From assembly GCA_021731425.1 (NCBI GenBank), contig JAKFXJ010000350.1, positions 1-17,865 on the forward strand: a stretch of 17,865 nucleotides of DNA, given 5' to 3'. The position numbers were made by a program, and so were the translations under genes. Source of the stretch: Limnohabitans sp. (GTDB lineage Bacteria > Pseudomonadota > Gammaproteobacteria > Burkholderiales > Burkholderiaceae_C). Numbering within the stretch: the first letter of the stretch is position 1; every line of letters begins with the position of its first letter. Under the pieces are notes generated by a model. That model did no database searches, was not told the origin of the DNA, and saw only the letters and a list, made by a program, of their open reading frames with translations. This document shows positions 7,102 through 13,997 of this stretch, one piece after another.

Positions 7102-8174
7102 ATGCACTTTATCTGGCCCGAGCTGCTTTGGCTATTGTGTTTGATCCCCCTGTTGGTGGTGGGGTACATCCTGGCTTTGCGCCGCAAACGCACCATGGCG
7201 GTGCAGTACCCCAGTTTGAACTTGATTCGACCTGCATTGGGCCCGGGTCACCGTATCCGCAGACACATACCGCCCGCCTTGTTGTTGTGTGCGGTGTCGT
7301 TGGTGCTGCTGGGCGCGGCGCGGCCGAGTGCGCGACTGACGCTGCCTGCAGATTACTTGTCCTTGGTGCTCGCCATGGACGTGTCGCGCAGCATGCTGGC
7401 CGAAGACGTGCCCCCAAGCCGGATTGTGGCGGCGCAACATGCGGCCAAATCCTTTGTGCAGGAACTGCCCGCCCATGTGCGGGTTGCCGTTGTGTCCTTT
7501 GCAGGCAATGCTCAATTGGTGCAGAGCGTGACGGACGACAAAGAAGTTTTGCTGTCTGCCATCGATGGTTTTCAGTTGCAGCCGGCACAGCCACCGGCAG
7601 TGGCTTGCTGGTCGCCCTCAACACCTTGTTGCCCGAATCGGCCATTGACCTCGAGTCGGTCTTGTATGGCGCTGAGTTCAAGTCAGGCCGTTTGGTCGCG
7701 CAGGGGGGCGGTTCGGCGGGCCGATCGCTGGACCAGAACCCTGCGGCTGCGGCCCCCGAAGGCCCCAAGTCGGTTCCAGTTGGGTCTTACACGGCTGGGG
7801 CGGTGATCTTGCTGTCAGACGGGCGCCGCACCACCGGTCCTGATCCGGTGGAGGTGGCCAAGTGGGCGGCTTCCAAGGGGGTGCGTGTCTACACCGTGGC
7901 TTTTGGGACGCCGGATGGTTTCATTCCAGGCTTTGAAGGGTTTTCTTTTTATGCCAAGGTCGATGAAGTGGCTTTGCAAAAAGTAGCCGAGACCACGGGT
8001 GCCGAGTTTTTCAGGGCCACCAATGCCAAGGACTTGGCCATGATCTACCAGCACCTGTCGTCCAAGTTCACCTTGGAGCGGCGCGATACCGAAGTGACGG
8101 CTTTGCTTGCGGCATTGGCGGGTGTTTTGGTGTTGTTGGCCATGGGCTTGTCCATGCGCTGGTTCCGCCATTGA
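7102..8174 (+). pseudogene. Second membrane vWA domain protein (BatA/BatB-like), interrupted by a one-base frameshift
   Basis: The frame starting at ATG 7102 encodes two membrane segments, the metal-site motif DVSRS (93-97), and sequence up to GFQLQP (codon 7582-7584). It then turns into unrelated sequence and stops at 7806. From 7587 another frame continues the family, reading TATGSGLLVALNTLLPES, then VILLSDGRRTTGPDP, and a C-terminal membrane segment ending at 8174. Adding one G to the GG at 7584-7585 gives LQPGTATGSG, which lines up with LQPGSALGSG of the paralogue at 2923-4026 and restores an uninterrupted 357-residue protein. Unrepaired, the product would be about 235 residues, the last 74 foreign, and would lack the second and third metal motifs. 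Whether this is a real mutation or a sequencing indel cannot be decided here. There is no slippery heptamer to suggest programmed frameshifting. Confidence 0.88.
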
Positions 8175-8187
8175 GGGTGTTTTTTGA

Positions 8188-8225
8188 ACACACACACGGT
8201 GTGGTTCTCAAACCCGTGTGCGTGT
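8188..8225. terminator. Long hairpin between convergent vWA and glutathione S-transferase genes
   Basis: The arms at 8188-8199 and 8214-8225 are CA/GT-rich and pair over 12 bases with one A-C mismatch (8192/8221), leaving a 14-base loop. Position and stem length suit a bidirectional terminator, but neither strand has a U-tract after the stem. A second small dyad, GCTGAG-G-CTCAGC (8234-8246), overlaps the transferase stop codon. Confidence 0.45.
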
Positions 8226-8241
8226 GGTAAGGCGCTGAGGC

Positions 8242-8940
8242 TCAGCCCTGTTTGAGCCGTTCGTTTTGCGGGAACATGAACTTCTTGGCATCTGCGTCCA
8301 TCTCGGCCTTGAAGGTGTATTTCGCCTTGAAGGCTTCGGCACGTTGGGCCGCCGGACGGGCGTTGACCAGATCGAGCACGCGTTTGATGTGGGGGTATTG
8401 TGTCCAGGTGGCCTCACCTGTGCCCAGCACATAAGGCAACATGCGGGCCCAGCCCCACAGTGCCATGTCAACGATGCTGTAGTGCTCGCCCAGCATGTAG
8501 GTGTTGTGTGACAGGTGCTTTTCGAGCACGGTCCAGTGGCGGTGCGCTTCAAAGTCGTAGCGGTTCAGGGCGTACTCTTTGGGCTCGGGCGCTGCGTGGC
8601 GGAAGTGCACCGACTGGCCAGAAAACGGCCCAATGCCGCTGGCGATGAAGAGCAGCCAGGACAGCGCCGCGCCCCGCTCCTTGCCCTGTGTGGTGCTGGG
8701 CATGAATTTTTGTTCACGGTCGGCCAAGTACAGCAAGATGGCGTTGCTGTCGAACACCGTCACGTCGCCATCGGTGATGGCGGGCACTTTGGCGTTGGGG
8801 TTGACGGCCAGAAAGGCGGGTGCAAATTGCTCGCCTTTGCGCGTGTCGACCGGCACGGCCTCAAAAGGCAGCCCCAGCTCTTCGAGCAGCAGGGCGATCT
8901 TCATGGGGTTGGGGGCGGCGTTGAAGAAAAATTTGAGCAT
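8242..8940 (-). CDS. Glutathione S-transferase family protein (YfcG/Nu-class-like)
   Basis: This 232-residue protein has a thioredoxin-fold N-terminal domain: FFFNAAPNPMKIALLLEELGL (5-25), the cis-proline in NAKVPAI (P53), and the glutathione gamma-glutamyl contact motif DSNAI (64-68). The all-helical C-terminal domain follows, with YSIVDMALWGWARML matching the usual N-capping/helix signature (S/T-x-x-D). The N-terminal APNPMK segment resembles the TPNxxK region of YfcG-type enzymes, which use Thr/Asn rather than Tyr or Ser and often act as disulphide-bond oxidoreductases. The protein is cytoplasmic, with no signal peptide. It stands alone on the minus strand with its promoter in the 255-base region shared with the next gene. 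The substrate is unknown. Confidence 0.9.
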   Translation of the reverse strand: MLKFFFNAAPNPMKIALLLEELGLPFEAVPVDTRKGEQFAPAFLAVNPNAKVPAITDGDVTVFDSNAILLYLADREQKFMPSTTQGKERGAALSWLLFIASGIGPFSGQSVHFRHAAPEPKEYALNRYDFEAHRHWTVLEKHLSHNTYMLGEHYSIVDMALWGWARMLPYVLGTGEATWTQYPHIKRVLDLVNARPAAQRAEAFKAKYTFKAEMDADAKKFMFPQNERLKQG

Positions 8941-9053
8941 GTGAGTGTTCCATCCAAAAGGGGTGAGGGTGTGGGGTGACAGGCCAAGTGGTCAAGGCCC
9001 AAGATGCCAACAGGCACCAGTGTCGCCCAGACCCCGCACTCTTCGGTCAGGCA

Positions 9054-9075
9054 CTCAGTCATGTGTGTGACTCAG
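9054..9075. promoter_or_regulatory. Imperfect dyad in the 255-base divergent intergenic region
   Basis: AGTCA (9057-9061) and TGACT (9068-9072) are inverted copies separated by TGTGTG. The pairing continues outward (CT/AG) after one mismatch. It lies between the divergent transferase and decarboxylase-family genes, where a regulator site would be expected. No regulator gene is adjacent, so this is only a candidate operator. Confidence 0.25.
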
Positions 9076-9143
9076 AGGGCTGCGCTTTGTTGTTACGTTC
9101 GCCCTTCGCTTGGGGCAAGTTGGCTGTTTGGCTCTGCTGATCA

Positions 9144-9182
9144 GGGGCTTGTGCCCGAGCTTTGGTGTGGCCCCCTTTTTTT
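9144..9182 (+). promoter_or_regulatory. Terminator-like leader element before the carboxymuconolactone decarboxylase-family gene
   Basis: GGGGC (9144-9148) can pair with GCCCC (9170-9174), directly followed by seven T residues (9176-9182). The same left arm can instead form a short hairpin GGGC-TTGT-GCCC (9145-9156). The alternative structures and the U-run just ahead of the ribosome site AGGA (9185-9188) would suit attenuation, but the stems are short and the outer loop is about 21 bases. Confidence 0.25.
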
Positions 9183-9195
9183 GCAGGAACGCTTC

Positions 9196-9786
9196 ATGAC
9201 CGAACGATTGGCCCAGATCCGCTATGACGAATTAGCCCCCGAGGTGCGGCCTTTGGCCGACGACATCCTGAAGGTGTCCAGCGCGGCACTTGGCGGCCCT
9301 TACAACGCCTTGCTGCGCAGCCCCGACATGGCCCGGCGTGCCTTTGATTTTCTGGACTATCTGCGTTTCAAGACCTCGGTCAACAAACGCCTGAACGAAT
9401 TCGCCATCCTGATCCAGGCACGGATCTCGAACGCGCAATACGAGTGGTGGGCACACGAGACCATTGCCCGCAAGGCGGGTTTGTCGGATGCGGTCATGCG
9501 CGACTTGCAGCAATGCCAGCGCCCTAGCAGCATGCAAGAGGACGAACGCCTGGTGTATGACTTTTGCATTCAGCTCTCACTCAACCACCGCGTGCCCGAT
9601 GGCTTGTGGCAAGAAGCGGTGGCCAGCATGGGTGAACAAGCGGTGGTGGACCTCACGGTTTTGTCGGGCACCTATGTCATGGTGTCCATGCTGCTCAACG
9701 CCACACAAGTGGGGATTCCCGGTGGTGGTGCTGAACCCCTTCAGGTGCTGAGCCCTCTGGAGATTCGCCAGCGCTTGTTGGCCTGA
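9196..9786 (+). CDS. Carboxymuconolactone decarboxylase family protein
   Basis: This 196-residue all-helical protein matches the carboxymuconolactone decarboxylase/AhpD superfamily. The core helix reads NKRLNEFAILIQARISNAQYEWWAHETIARKAGLS (about 63-97), with E68 and H87 in the expected positions. The CxxC pair of AhpD-type peroxidase partners is absent, so a hydrolase, decarboxylase or non-redox role is more likely. ATG 9196 is preceded by AGGA with 7 bases of spacing. The frame is open back to 9004, but the extra 64 residues are Cys/Ser-rich and unlike the family, so I reject them. It is first in a (+) run with a solute-binding protein 38 bases downstream and an MFS transporter after that, which suggests a catabolic or uptake module. 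Confidence 0.88.
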   Translation: MTERLAQIRYDELAPEVRPLADDILKVSSAALGGPYNALLRSPDMARRAFDFLDYLRFKTSVNKRLNEFAILIQARISNAQYEWWAHETIARKAGLSDAVMRDLQQCQRPSSMQEDERLVYDFCIQLSLNHRVPDGLWQEAVASMGEQAVVDLTVLSGTYVMVSMLLNATQVGIPGGGAEPLQVLSPLEIRQRLLA

Positions 9787-9824
9787 TCCATCACACTGCA
9801 CAGTCGATCAACAAGGAGACTTTC

Positions 9825-10802
9825 ATGCCCATTCGTTTCATCCGCACAGGCTTGGCCCTGTTGCTGGCTGCCACCGCCTTCCAGGCCTCTGCGCAAGACT
9901 TTCCCAACCGCGCCATCACCATGGTCATGCCCTACGCCGCAGGCGGCCCGGGTGACACCATCACGCGCTTGTTTGCCGGGGCCATGCAAAAGCATCTGGG
10001 CCAACAGATCGTGGTGGACAACACGGCAGGGGCCTCAGGCTCGATTGGCACGGCCAAAGTGGCCCGCGCCAAACCCGATGGCTACACCTTGCTGATGATC
10101 CACGTCAGCCATGCGACCAACGTCGCCATGTACAAGAGCCTGCCTTACCACCCGGTGGACGATTTTGAGCCGATTGGCCGGGCCACCAGCGGTCCCATGG
10201 TGATCGTGGCTCGCAATGAATTTCCGGCCAAAAACCTGAACGAGTTTGTGGCCTACGTGAAAGCCAACGGCACCAAAGTCAGCTTGGCACATGCAGGGGT
10301 GGGTTCGGCCTCGCACCTGTGTGGTTTGATGATGATGAACGCTTTGGGCATCAAGCTCAACGAGATTCCTTACAAGGGCACAGGCCCGGCCTTGACCGAC
10401 CTGATGGGTGGCCAGGTGGACATTTTGTGTGACCAGACCTCGGGCACGGTGCCTTCGGTCAAGGGTGGCAAGATCAAGGCTTATGCCTCTGCGGGCAAAG
10501 CCCGTTTGCCCCAGTTGCCTGAAGTGCCCGCCATCACCGATGCCGGTGTGGAGGGTTTTGACATCAACATCTCTTTTGGCCTGTATGCCCCCAAGGGCAC
10601 ACCCAAGCCTGTGCTCGATCAGTTGACATCGGCGTTGCAAAAGTCGGTGGCCGACCCCGAGGTGCGTCAGCGCCTGGAAGCCATGGGCATTGCGGCGGTG
10701 AGCCTCGACCAGGCCCGGCCTGAAGCCTTGCGGGCCCACCTGAAAAACGAGATCGACACCTTGGGCAGCTTGTTGGTCAAGGCGGGCGTCAAAGCCAATT
10801 GA
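9825..10802 (+). CDS. Bug/TctC family tripartite tricarboxylate transporter solute-binding protein
   Basis: This 325-residue protein is typical in length for Bug (TctC) periplasmic binding proteins. The signal peptide is clear: MPIRFIRTGLALLLAATAF, with a likely cleavage after ASA at residue 23. The mature start DFPNRAITMVMPYAAGGPGDTITRL is the family hallmark, with the carboxylate-binding loop GGPGD. IVVDNTAGASGSIGTAKVARAKPDGYTLLM, IPYKGTGPALTDLMGGQVDI and GLYAPKGTPKPVLDQL are also diagnostic. The ribosome site AAGGAG (9813-9818) is strong. No TctA or TctB membrane component is in the window, so either it serves a transporter encoded elsewhere or it acts as a sensor or scavenger; large orphan Bug families are known in Burkholderiales. 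The ligand is probably a small carboxylate; identity unknown. Confidence 0.95.
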   Translation: MPIRFIRTGLALLLAATAFQASAQDFPNRAITMVMPYAAGGPGDTITRLFAGAMQKHLGQQIVVDNTAGASGSIGTAKVARAKPDGYTLLMIHVSHATNVAMYKSLPYHPVDDFEPIGRATSGPMVIVARNEFPAKNLNEFVAYVKANGTKVSLAHAGVGSASHLCGLMMMNALGIKLNEIPYKGTGPALTDLMGGQVDILCDQTSGTVPSVKGGKIKAYASAGKARLPQLPEVPAITDAGVEGFDINISFGLYAPKGTPKPVLDQLTSALQKSVADPEVRQRLEAMGIAAVSLDQARPEALRAHLKNEIDTLGSLLVKAGVKAN

Positions 10803-10819
10803 TGCTGCCCATGCTCGCC

Positions 10820-10837
10820 GGGGCCTCATCAGGTCCC
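10820..10837 (+). terminator. Intercistronic hairpin between the solute-binding protein and MFS genes
   Basis: GGGGCCT (10820-10826) and AGGTCCC (10831-10837) pair over 7 bases with one G-U and a 4-base loop. There is no following U-tract. A hairpin here could protect or partially end the upstream message, giving more binding protein than permease, as is common in transport operons. Confidence 0.4.
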
Positions 10838-10862
10838 TCTCGCCTGTACGGGAGATGATCCG

Positions 10863-12041
10863 ATGAAGAACTGGTGGCCTTTGCTGCTGACCCTGGTGAT
10901 CCAGGCCATGGTGGCCATGGCTTTGCTGAGCCTGCCCGTGGTGGCTCCGGTGGTGGCGCAGACTTTGCAGGTCTCGCCCGCCTTGGTGGGCCTGTATGTT
11001 TCGGTGACCTACGCTGGCGCCATGGTGGCCACCTTGATGGGTGGCGCCACGGTGGCCCGCATGGGCGCCATCCGCGTGAGCCAGTGGGGGCTTGTCTTGT
11101 GCGCCTTGGGCTTGCTCTTGTGTGCCGTGCCCTGGCTGCCGTCCATGGTGTTGGGCGCGGTGTTGATTGGGCTGGGTTATGGCCCGATCACCCCGGCCAG
11201 CTCGCACCTGCTGGCCCGCACCACGCCCAAGCATCAGATGTCGCTGGTGTTTTCCATCAAGCAAACCGGCGTGCCCTTGGGCAGCATGTTGGCTGGGGCG
11301 GTGGTGCCGCCTTTGGCGCTGCTGGGCAATTGGCAACTCAGCCTGGTGGTGGTGGCTGTGGTGTGCTTGCTGTGCGCCTGGGTGTCGCAAAGCCTGCGGG
11401 CTGAACTCGACAGCGACCGACAAGGTGACAGTGCCATCCGCTGGGGCAGTTTGATCGAACCGATTCGTCTGGTGTTGGCCCATCGGGCCCTGCTCACCAT
11501 GGCGTCTTGCTCGTTCATGTTTTCCATGGTGCAGTTGTCGCTCACCACCTACCTGGTCACCTTTTTGCACGACGATTTGTCTTACGGCCTGGTGGCGGCG
11601 GGCTTGGCTTTGTCGGTCACGCAGTTGGGCGGCATTGGCGGGCGTGTGGTCTGGGGTTATGTGGCCGACCGGTGGCTGGGTGCGCGGCGCATGTTGCTGC
11701 TGTTGGCCAGCATGATGGCTTCAGGGGCGCTGGCTTCGGCCTTTTTGACCACCGACACCCCCCAAGCGGTGGTGATTGTGATTTTGGTGGGCTTTGGGGC
11801 CTCGGCCATTGGATGGAACGGGGTTTACCTGGCCGAAGTGGCCCGTCGCGCCCCTTCCGGCATGGCCAGCATGGCCACAGGCGGCACACTGGCGTTCACG
11901 TTTTTGGGCGTGGTGGTAGGGCCTCCGATGTTCGGTGCCTTGTCGGGCCTGTTCGGCACTTACCGCGCCGGTTTTGTGGGCCTCATGGTCATGGCCAGCA
12001 TCAGCGGCACGGTGCTCTACTGGAGCCAGCGGCCGCGCTGA
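10863..12041 (+). CDS. Major facilitator superfamily (MFS) transporter
   Basis: This 392-residue protein is highly hydrophobic, with about 12 membrane segments. The loop 2-3 motif appears as GGATVARMGAIR (60-71), and the equivalent loop of the second half as GYVADRWLGARR (about 264-275), which supports the usual two six-helix bundles. The topology and length fit the CynX/NarK-like or organic-anion MFS groups; specificity cannot be read. A ribosome site GGAGAT (10851-10856) lies 6 bases before ATG 10863. The gene follows the solute-binding protein by 60 bases and is probably co-transcribed, so both may concern the same compound, although MFS carriers do not use Bug proteins as partners. It ends 9 bases from the convergent asparaginase gene. 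Confidence 0.92.
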   Translation: MKNWWPLLLTLVIQAMVAMALLSLPVVAPVVAQTLQVSPALVGLYVSVTYAGAMVATLMGGATVARMGAIRVSQWGLVLCALGLLLCAVPWLPSMVLGAVLIGLGYGPITPASSHLLARTTPKHQMSLVFSIKQTGVPLGSMLAGAVVPPLALLGNWQLSLVVVAVVCLLCAWVSQSLRAELDSDRQGDSAIRWGSLIEPIRLVLAHRALLTMASCSFMFSMVQLSLTTYLVTFLHDDLSYGLVAAGLALSVTQLGGIGGRVVWGYVADRWLGARRMLLLLASMMASGALASAFLTTDTPQAVVIVILVGFGASAIGWNGVYLAEVARRAPSGMASMATGGTLAFTFLGVVVGPPMFGALSGLFGTYRAGFVGLMVMASISGTVLYWSQRPR

Positions 12042-12054
12042 ACACCGGTTTCAG
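12038..12054. terminator. Small dyad spanning both stop codons at a convergent junction
   Basis: CTGAA (12038-12042) and TTCAG (12050-12054) pair around CACCGGT. The arms hold the TGA of the rightward gene and the TCA of the leftward gene. A 5-base stem without a U-tract is weak, and part of the symmetry follows simply from two facing TGA stops. Confidence 0.2.
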
Positions 12055-13064
12055 GCTGTCAACAAGATCCGGTCGATCCAGTCCTGAATTGCGGCCCCAT
12101 CCATGCCGTGCGCCAGGCCCAGCAGCATGATGATGCGCACCTTGTGGGGCGGCAAAGGCCCTGCGGTCAAGATGCCGTGCTGGGCATCGGCGTACACGCT
12201 GGCGCGGGTCACGCTGCCGGTGATGAAGCGGGCGCAGCGGGCCACCAGCACGCCTTGGGCGGGCAGTGATTGAATGAACGCGCGGTAAGCCGTGGGCGTG
12301 TTGGCATTGCCCAAACCGGCATGCACGATGCCTTGCGCTCCGGCGGCCACAAAAGCACGCATGGCGGTCTCGTCCACGCCTGCATAAGCCACGGCAATGT
12401 CCACCCGGGGCCACGCAGCAGGTGTTTTCCAAGTGCTGGGGGTTTGCCAGGCCACTGTGGGCGCACGCCCTGCGGCGCGGAACCACTGTACCGCCTGATC
12501 GGCCACCTCGCCCACAGCACCGGCCAGTGGGCTGTCAAAGGCCTCCACACTGCTCACATGGCGTTTGCCCACCCACAGGCCGGAATGGATGCGGCCGTTC
12601 ATGACCACCAGCGTGCCGCGCCCACGAGCCGTCGGGCAGGCGGCAACACTGCAGGCGTCCAGCAAGTTGGCGGGTCCATCGGCCGAATAGGCCGTGGCTG
12701 GGCGCATGGCCCCCACCACCACGATGGGTTTATCGCTGTCCACGCTCAGGTGCAAAAACGTCGCGGTTTCTTCTAGCGTGTCGGTGCCGTGCGTGATCAC
12801 GATGCCCACCACATGCGGGTTGTGCACGGCTTGCATCACAGCGGCATGCAGATCCAGCCAGTGGTCGGGCCGCACGTCATAGCTGGCCAGTTGCATGGGC
12901 TGCGAGACGTCGATGTTGTAGCGCTGGCGCAGCTCGGGCACGGTGTCGACCACGGCGGCCAAGCTCAGGCTGGCGGGTTTGTAATCGGTGCTGACCGAGG
13001 CGGCGCTGGCCGCGCCTGCGATGGTGCCGCCCGTGCCAATCAGTGCCAAACGGGGTTTTGTCAT
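12051..13064 (-). CDS. Asparaginase (bacterial type I/II L-asparaginase fold)
   Basis: This 337-residue enzyme hydrolyses L-asparagine or a related amide to the acid and ammonia. Both signature motifs are intact: LIGTGGTIAG (8-17) with the nucleophile expected at T14, and THGTDTLEET (91-100) with the T94-D95 pair. Tyr28 (in STDYKP) and Lys167 (in WVGKRH) occupy the expected accessory positions. There is no signal peptide, so it is cytoplasmic, unlike the periplasmic type II enzyme of enteric bacteria. The start at 13064 is 3 bases after the upstream stop codon and has a GGAGA ribosome site within the end of that gene, so it is coupled to the hydratase gene. Being paired with a 2-keto acid hydratase raises the possibility that its substrate is another amide or that the operon degrades asparagine-like compounds. 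Confidence 0.93.
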   Translation of the reverse strand: MTKPRLALIGTGGTIAGAASAASVSTDYKPASLSLAAVVDTVPELRQRYNIDVSQPMQLASYDVRPDHWLDLHAAVMQAVHNPHVVGIVITHGTDTLEETATFLHLSVDSDKPIVVVGAMRPATAYSADGPANLLDACSVAACPTARGRGTLVVMNGRIHSGLWVGKRHVSSVEAFDSPLAGAVGEVADQAVQWFRAAGRAPTVAWQTPSTWKTPAAWPRVDIAVAYAGVDETAMRAFVAAGAQGIVHAGLGNANTPTAYRAFIQSLPAQGVLVARCARFITGSVTRASVYADAQHGILTAGPLPPHKVRIIMLLGLAHGMDGAAIQDWIDRILLTA

Positions 13065-13067
13065 GTT

Positions 13068-13913
13068 TCAAGTCTCCGAAAAAATCATGTGGACACGGCC
13101 CAGCGGGCCGTAATCGGCGCTGACGCTGTCGCCCGCTTGCAGCTCCAGCGGCACCATGCAGGTGCCGGTGGTCACCACATGGCCCTTTTGCAGGGTGATG
13201 CCCAAGGCGGACAACTGGTTGGCCAGCCAGGTCAGGGCGATGCGCGGGTCGCCCAGCACGTTGCCGCCTGTGCCGTCGCGGGTGTATTGAAGGGTGTTGT
13301 TGTGTTCAATTTGGGCGTGCACCGGGTAGGTGCTCAAATCCAGATCGCGCCAGACATCGGGCGCGGCCGGGCCCAGCACAAAGTGCCGCGCACAGGCGTT
13401 GTCGGCCAGCAGTTGCGCCTCGCCTGCGGCAGTGAATGGTTCCATGCGCGAGTCGGGCACCTCGAGGGCCGGGTGCAAACTGGCCACCGCGTTCATGACC
13501 TGCTGCTGGGTATAGGGCGCAGCTTGCGGCGGCAGGTCTTGCGCCATGGCAAATGAAAATTCCGGCTCGGCCACGCGCATGCGGTTGCCGGCTGACGGCA
13601 CGGTGGCACCGTTGCCCAACACCTGCCCCGACAACAAGCGACCGGCCAACGGCCCGCTCACGTTGATGTGGGCTTGCCCGTTGGTGCTGGTGGCGGCAAT
13701 TTTCCAGCCCACCACCTGGCGGCCGGACACCAGCGGCAGTTGGGCTTGTACTGCGTAGCCTTGCAAGGCGCTCAAGGGGCGGCAAGCTTCAGGCAAGGCG
13801 GCCAACACCTGGCCCGATTGCCAATGCGCCCAGACCACTTGGGCGGCTTGCTGGGCCTTGACGGTGTCGATGGGGTGCTGGTGCAAGGAGGGGTCAGTGC
13901 CGGGCTGTGTCAT
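13068..13913 (-). CDS. 2-keto-4-pentenoate hydratase / fumarylacetoacetate hydrolase family protein
   Basis: This 281-residue protein resembles MhpD-type hydratases. Metal-site acidic residues appear in RVAEPEFSFAM (E116 and E118) and HPALEVPDSR (E151), with VGWKIAATS (68-76) upstream and a C-terminal GHVVTTGTCMVPLELQAGDSVSADYGPLG that matches the family end. Such enzymes add water to 2-hydroxypentadienoates or decarboxylate related keto acids, typically in aromatic meta-cleavage pathways; no other meta-cleavage gene is visible, so the substrate is open. I chose ATG 13913. The frame extends to 13988, but that start would lie upstream of the tRNA promoter and adds 25 atypical residues. The ribosome site is weak (GGGCGG directly before the ATG). 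It is first in an operon with the asparaginase. Confidence 0.87.
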   Translation of the reverse strand: MTQPGTDPSLHQHPIDTVKAQQAAQVVWAHWQSGQVLAALPEACRPLSALQGYAVQAQLPLVSGRQVVGWKIAATSTNGQAHINVSGPLAGRLLSGQVLGNGATVPSAGNRMRVAEPEFSFAMAQDLPPQAAPYTQQQVMNAVASLHPALEVPDSRMEPFTAAGEAQLLADNACARHFVLGPAAPDVWRDLDLSTYPVHAQIEHNNTLQYTRDGTGGNVLGDPRIALTWLANQLSALGITLQKGHVVTTGTCMVPLELQAGDSVSADYGPLGRVHMIFSET

Positions 13914-13959
13914 CCGCCCATTGTTACGCCAACTGAGCGGTTTGCTGCGGAATTTTGTG

Positions 13960-13965
13960 TATAAT
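13960..13965 (+). promoter_or_regulatory. Consensus -10 box of the tRNA promoter
   Basis: TATAAT matches the sigma-70 -10 consensus exactly and lies 32 bases before the tRNA 5' end, with a GC-rich stretch after it as expected for stable RNA genes. No good -35 is seen at 16-18 bases. On the opposite strand a TTGATG and TATACA (spacer about 19) cover the same bases and could drive the hydratase gene. Confidence 0.6.
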
Positions 13966-13997
13966 TTCGGGCTTGATGGCGACATCAAACAGTTTCA

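Noticed and set aside
7579..7600. Programmed ribosomal frameshift as explanation for the split vWA gene
   Set aside because: There is no slippery heptamer, internal Shine-Dalgarno-like stimulator or clear downstream structure at the junction. A one-base loss is simpler.
8188..8226. CA/GT-rich tracts as a microsatellite or CRISPR-like repeat
   Set aside because: There are only two short tracts, inverted rather than direct, and they form one hairpin; no repeat-spacer pattern exists anywhere in the window.
9004..9195. 64-residue N-terminal extension of the carboxymuconolactone decarboxylase-family protein
   Set aside because: It is unlike the family, contains no signal peptide or domain, and ATG 9196 has a proper ribosome site.
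10035..11570. A 511-codon open frame on the minus strand, antisense to the binding-protein and MFS genes
   Set aside because: It spans two well-recognised genes on the other strand and their gap. Its product is rich in His, Gln, Gly and Ala with no domain, which is typical of a shadow frame in GC-rich coding DNA.
12789..13556. A 255-codon plus-strand frame opposite the asparaginase/hydratase pair
   Set aside because: It covers the junction of two clear minus-strand genes and encodes no recognisable family.
13913..13988. Extension of the hydratase start to 13988
   Set aside because: It would begin beyond the tRNA -10 region and adds 25 atypical residues; ATG 13913 gives the family's normal length.
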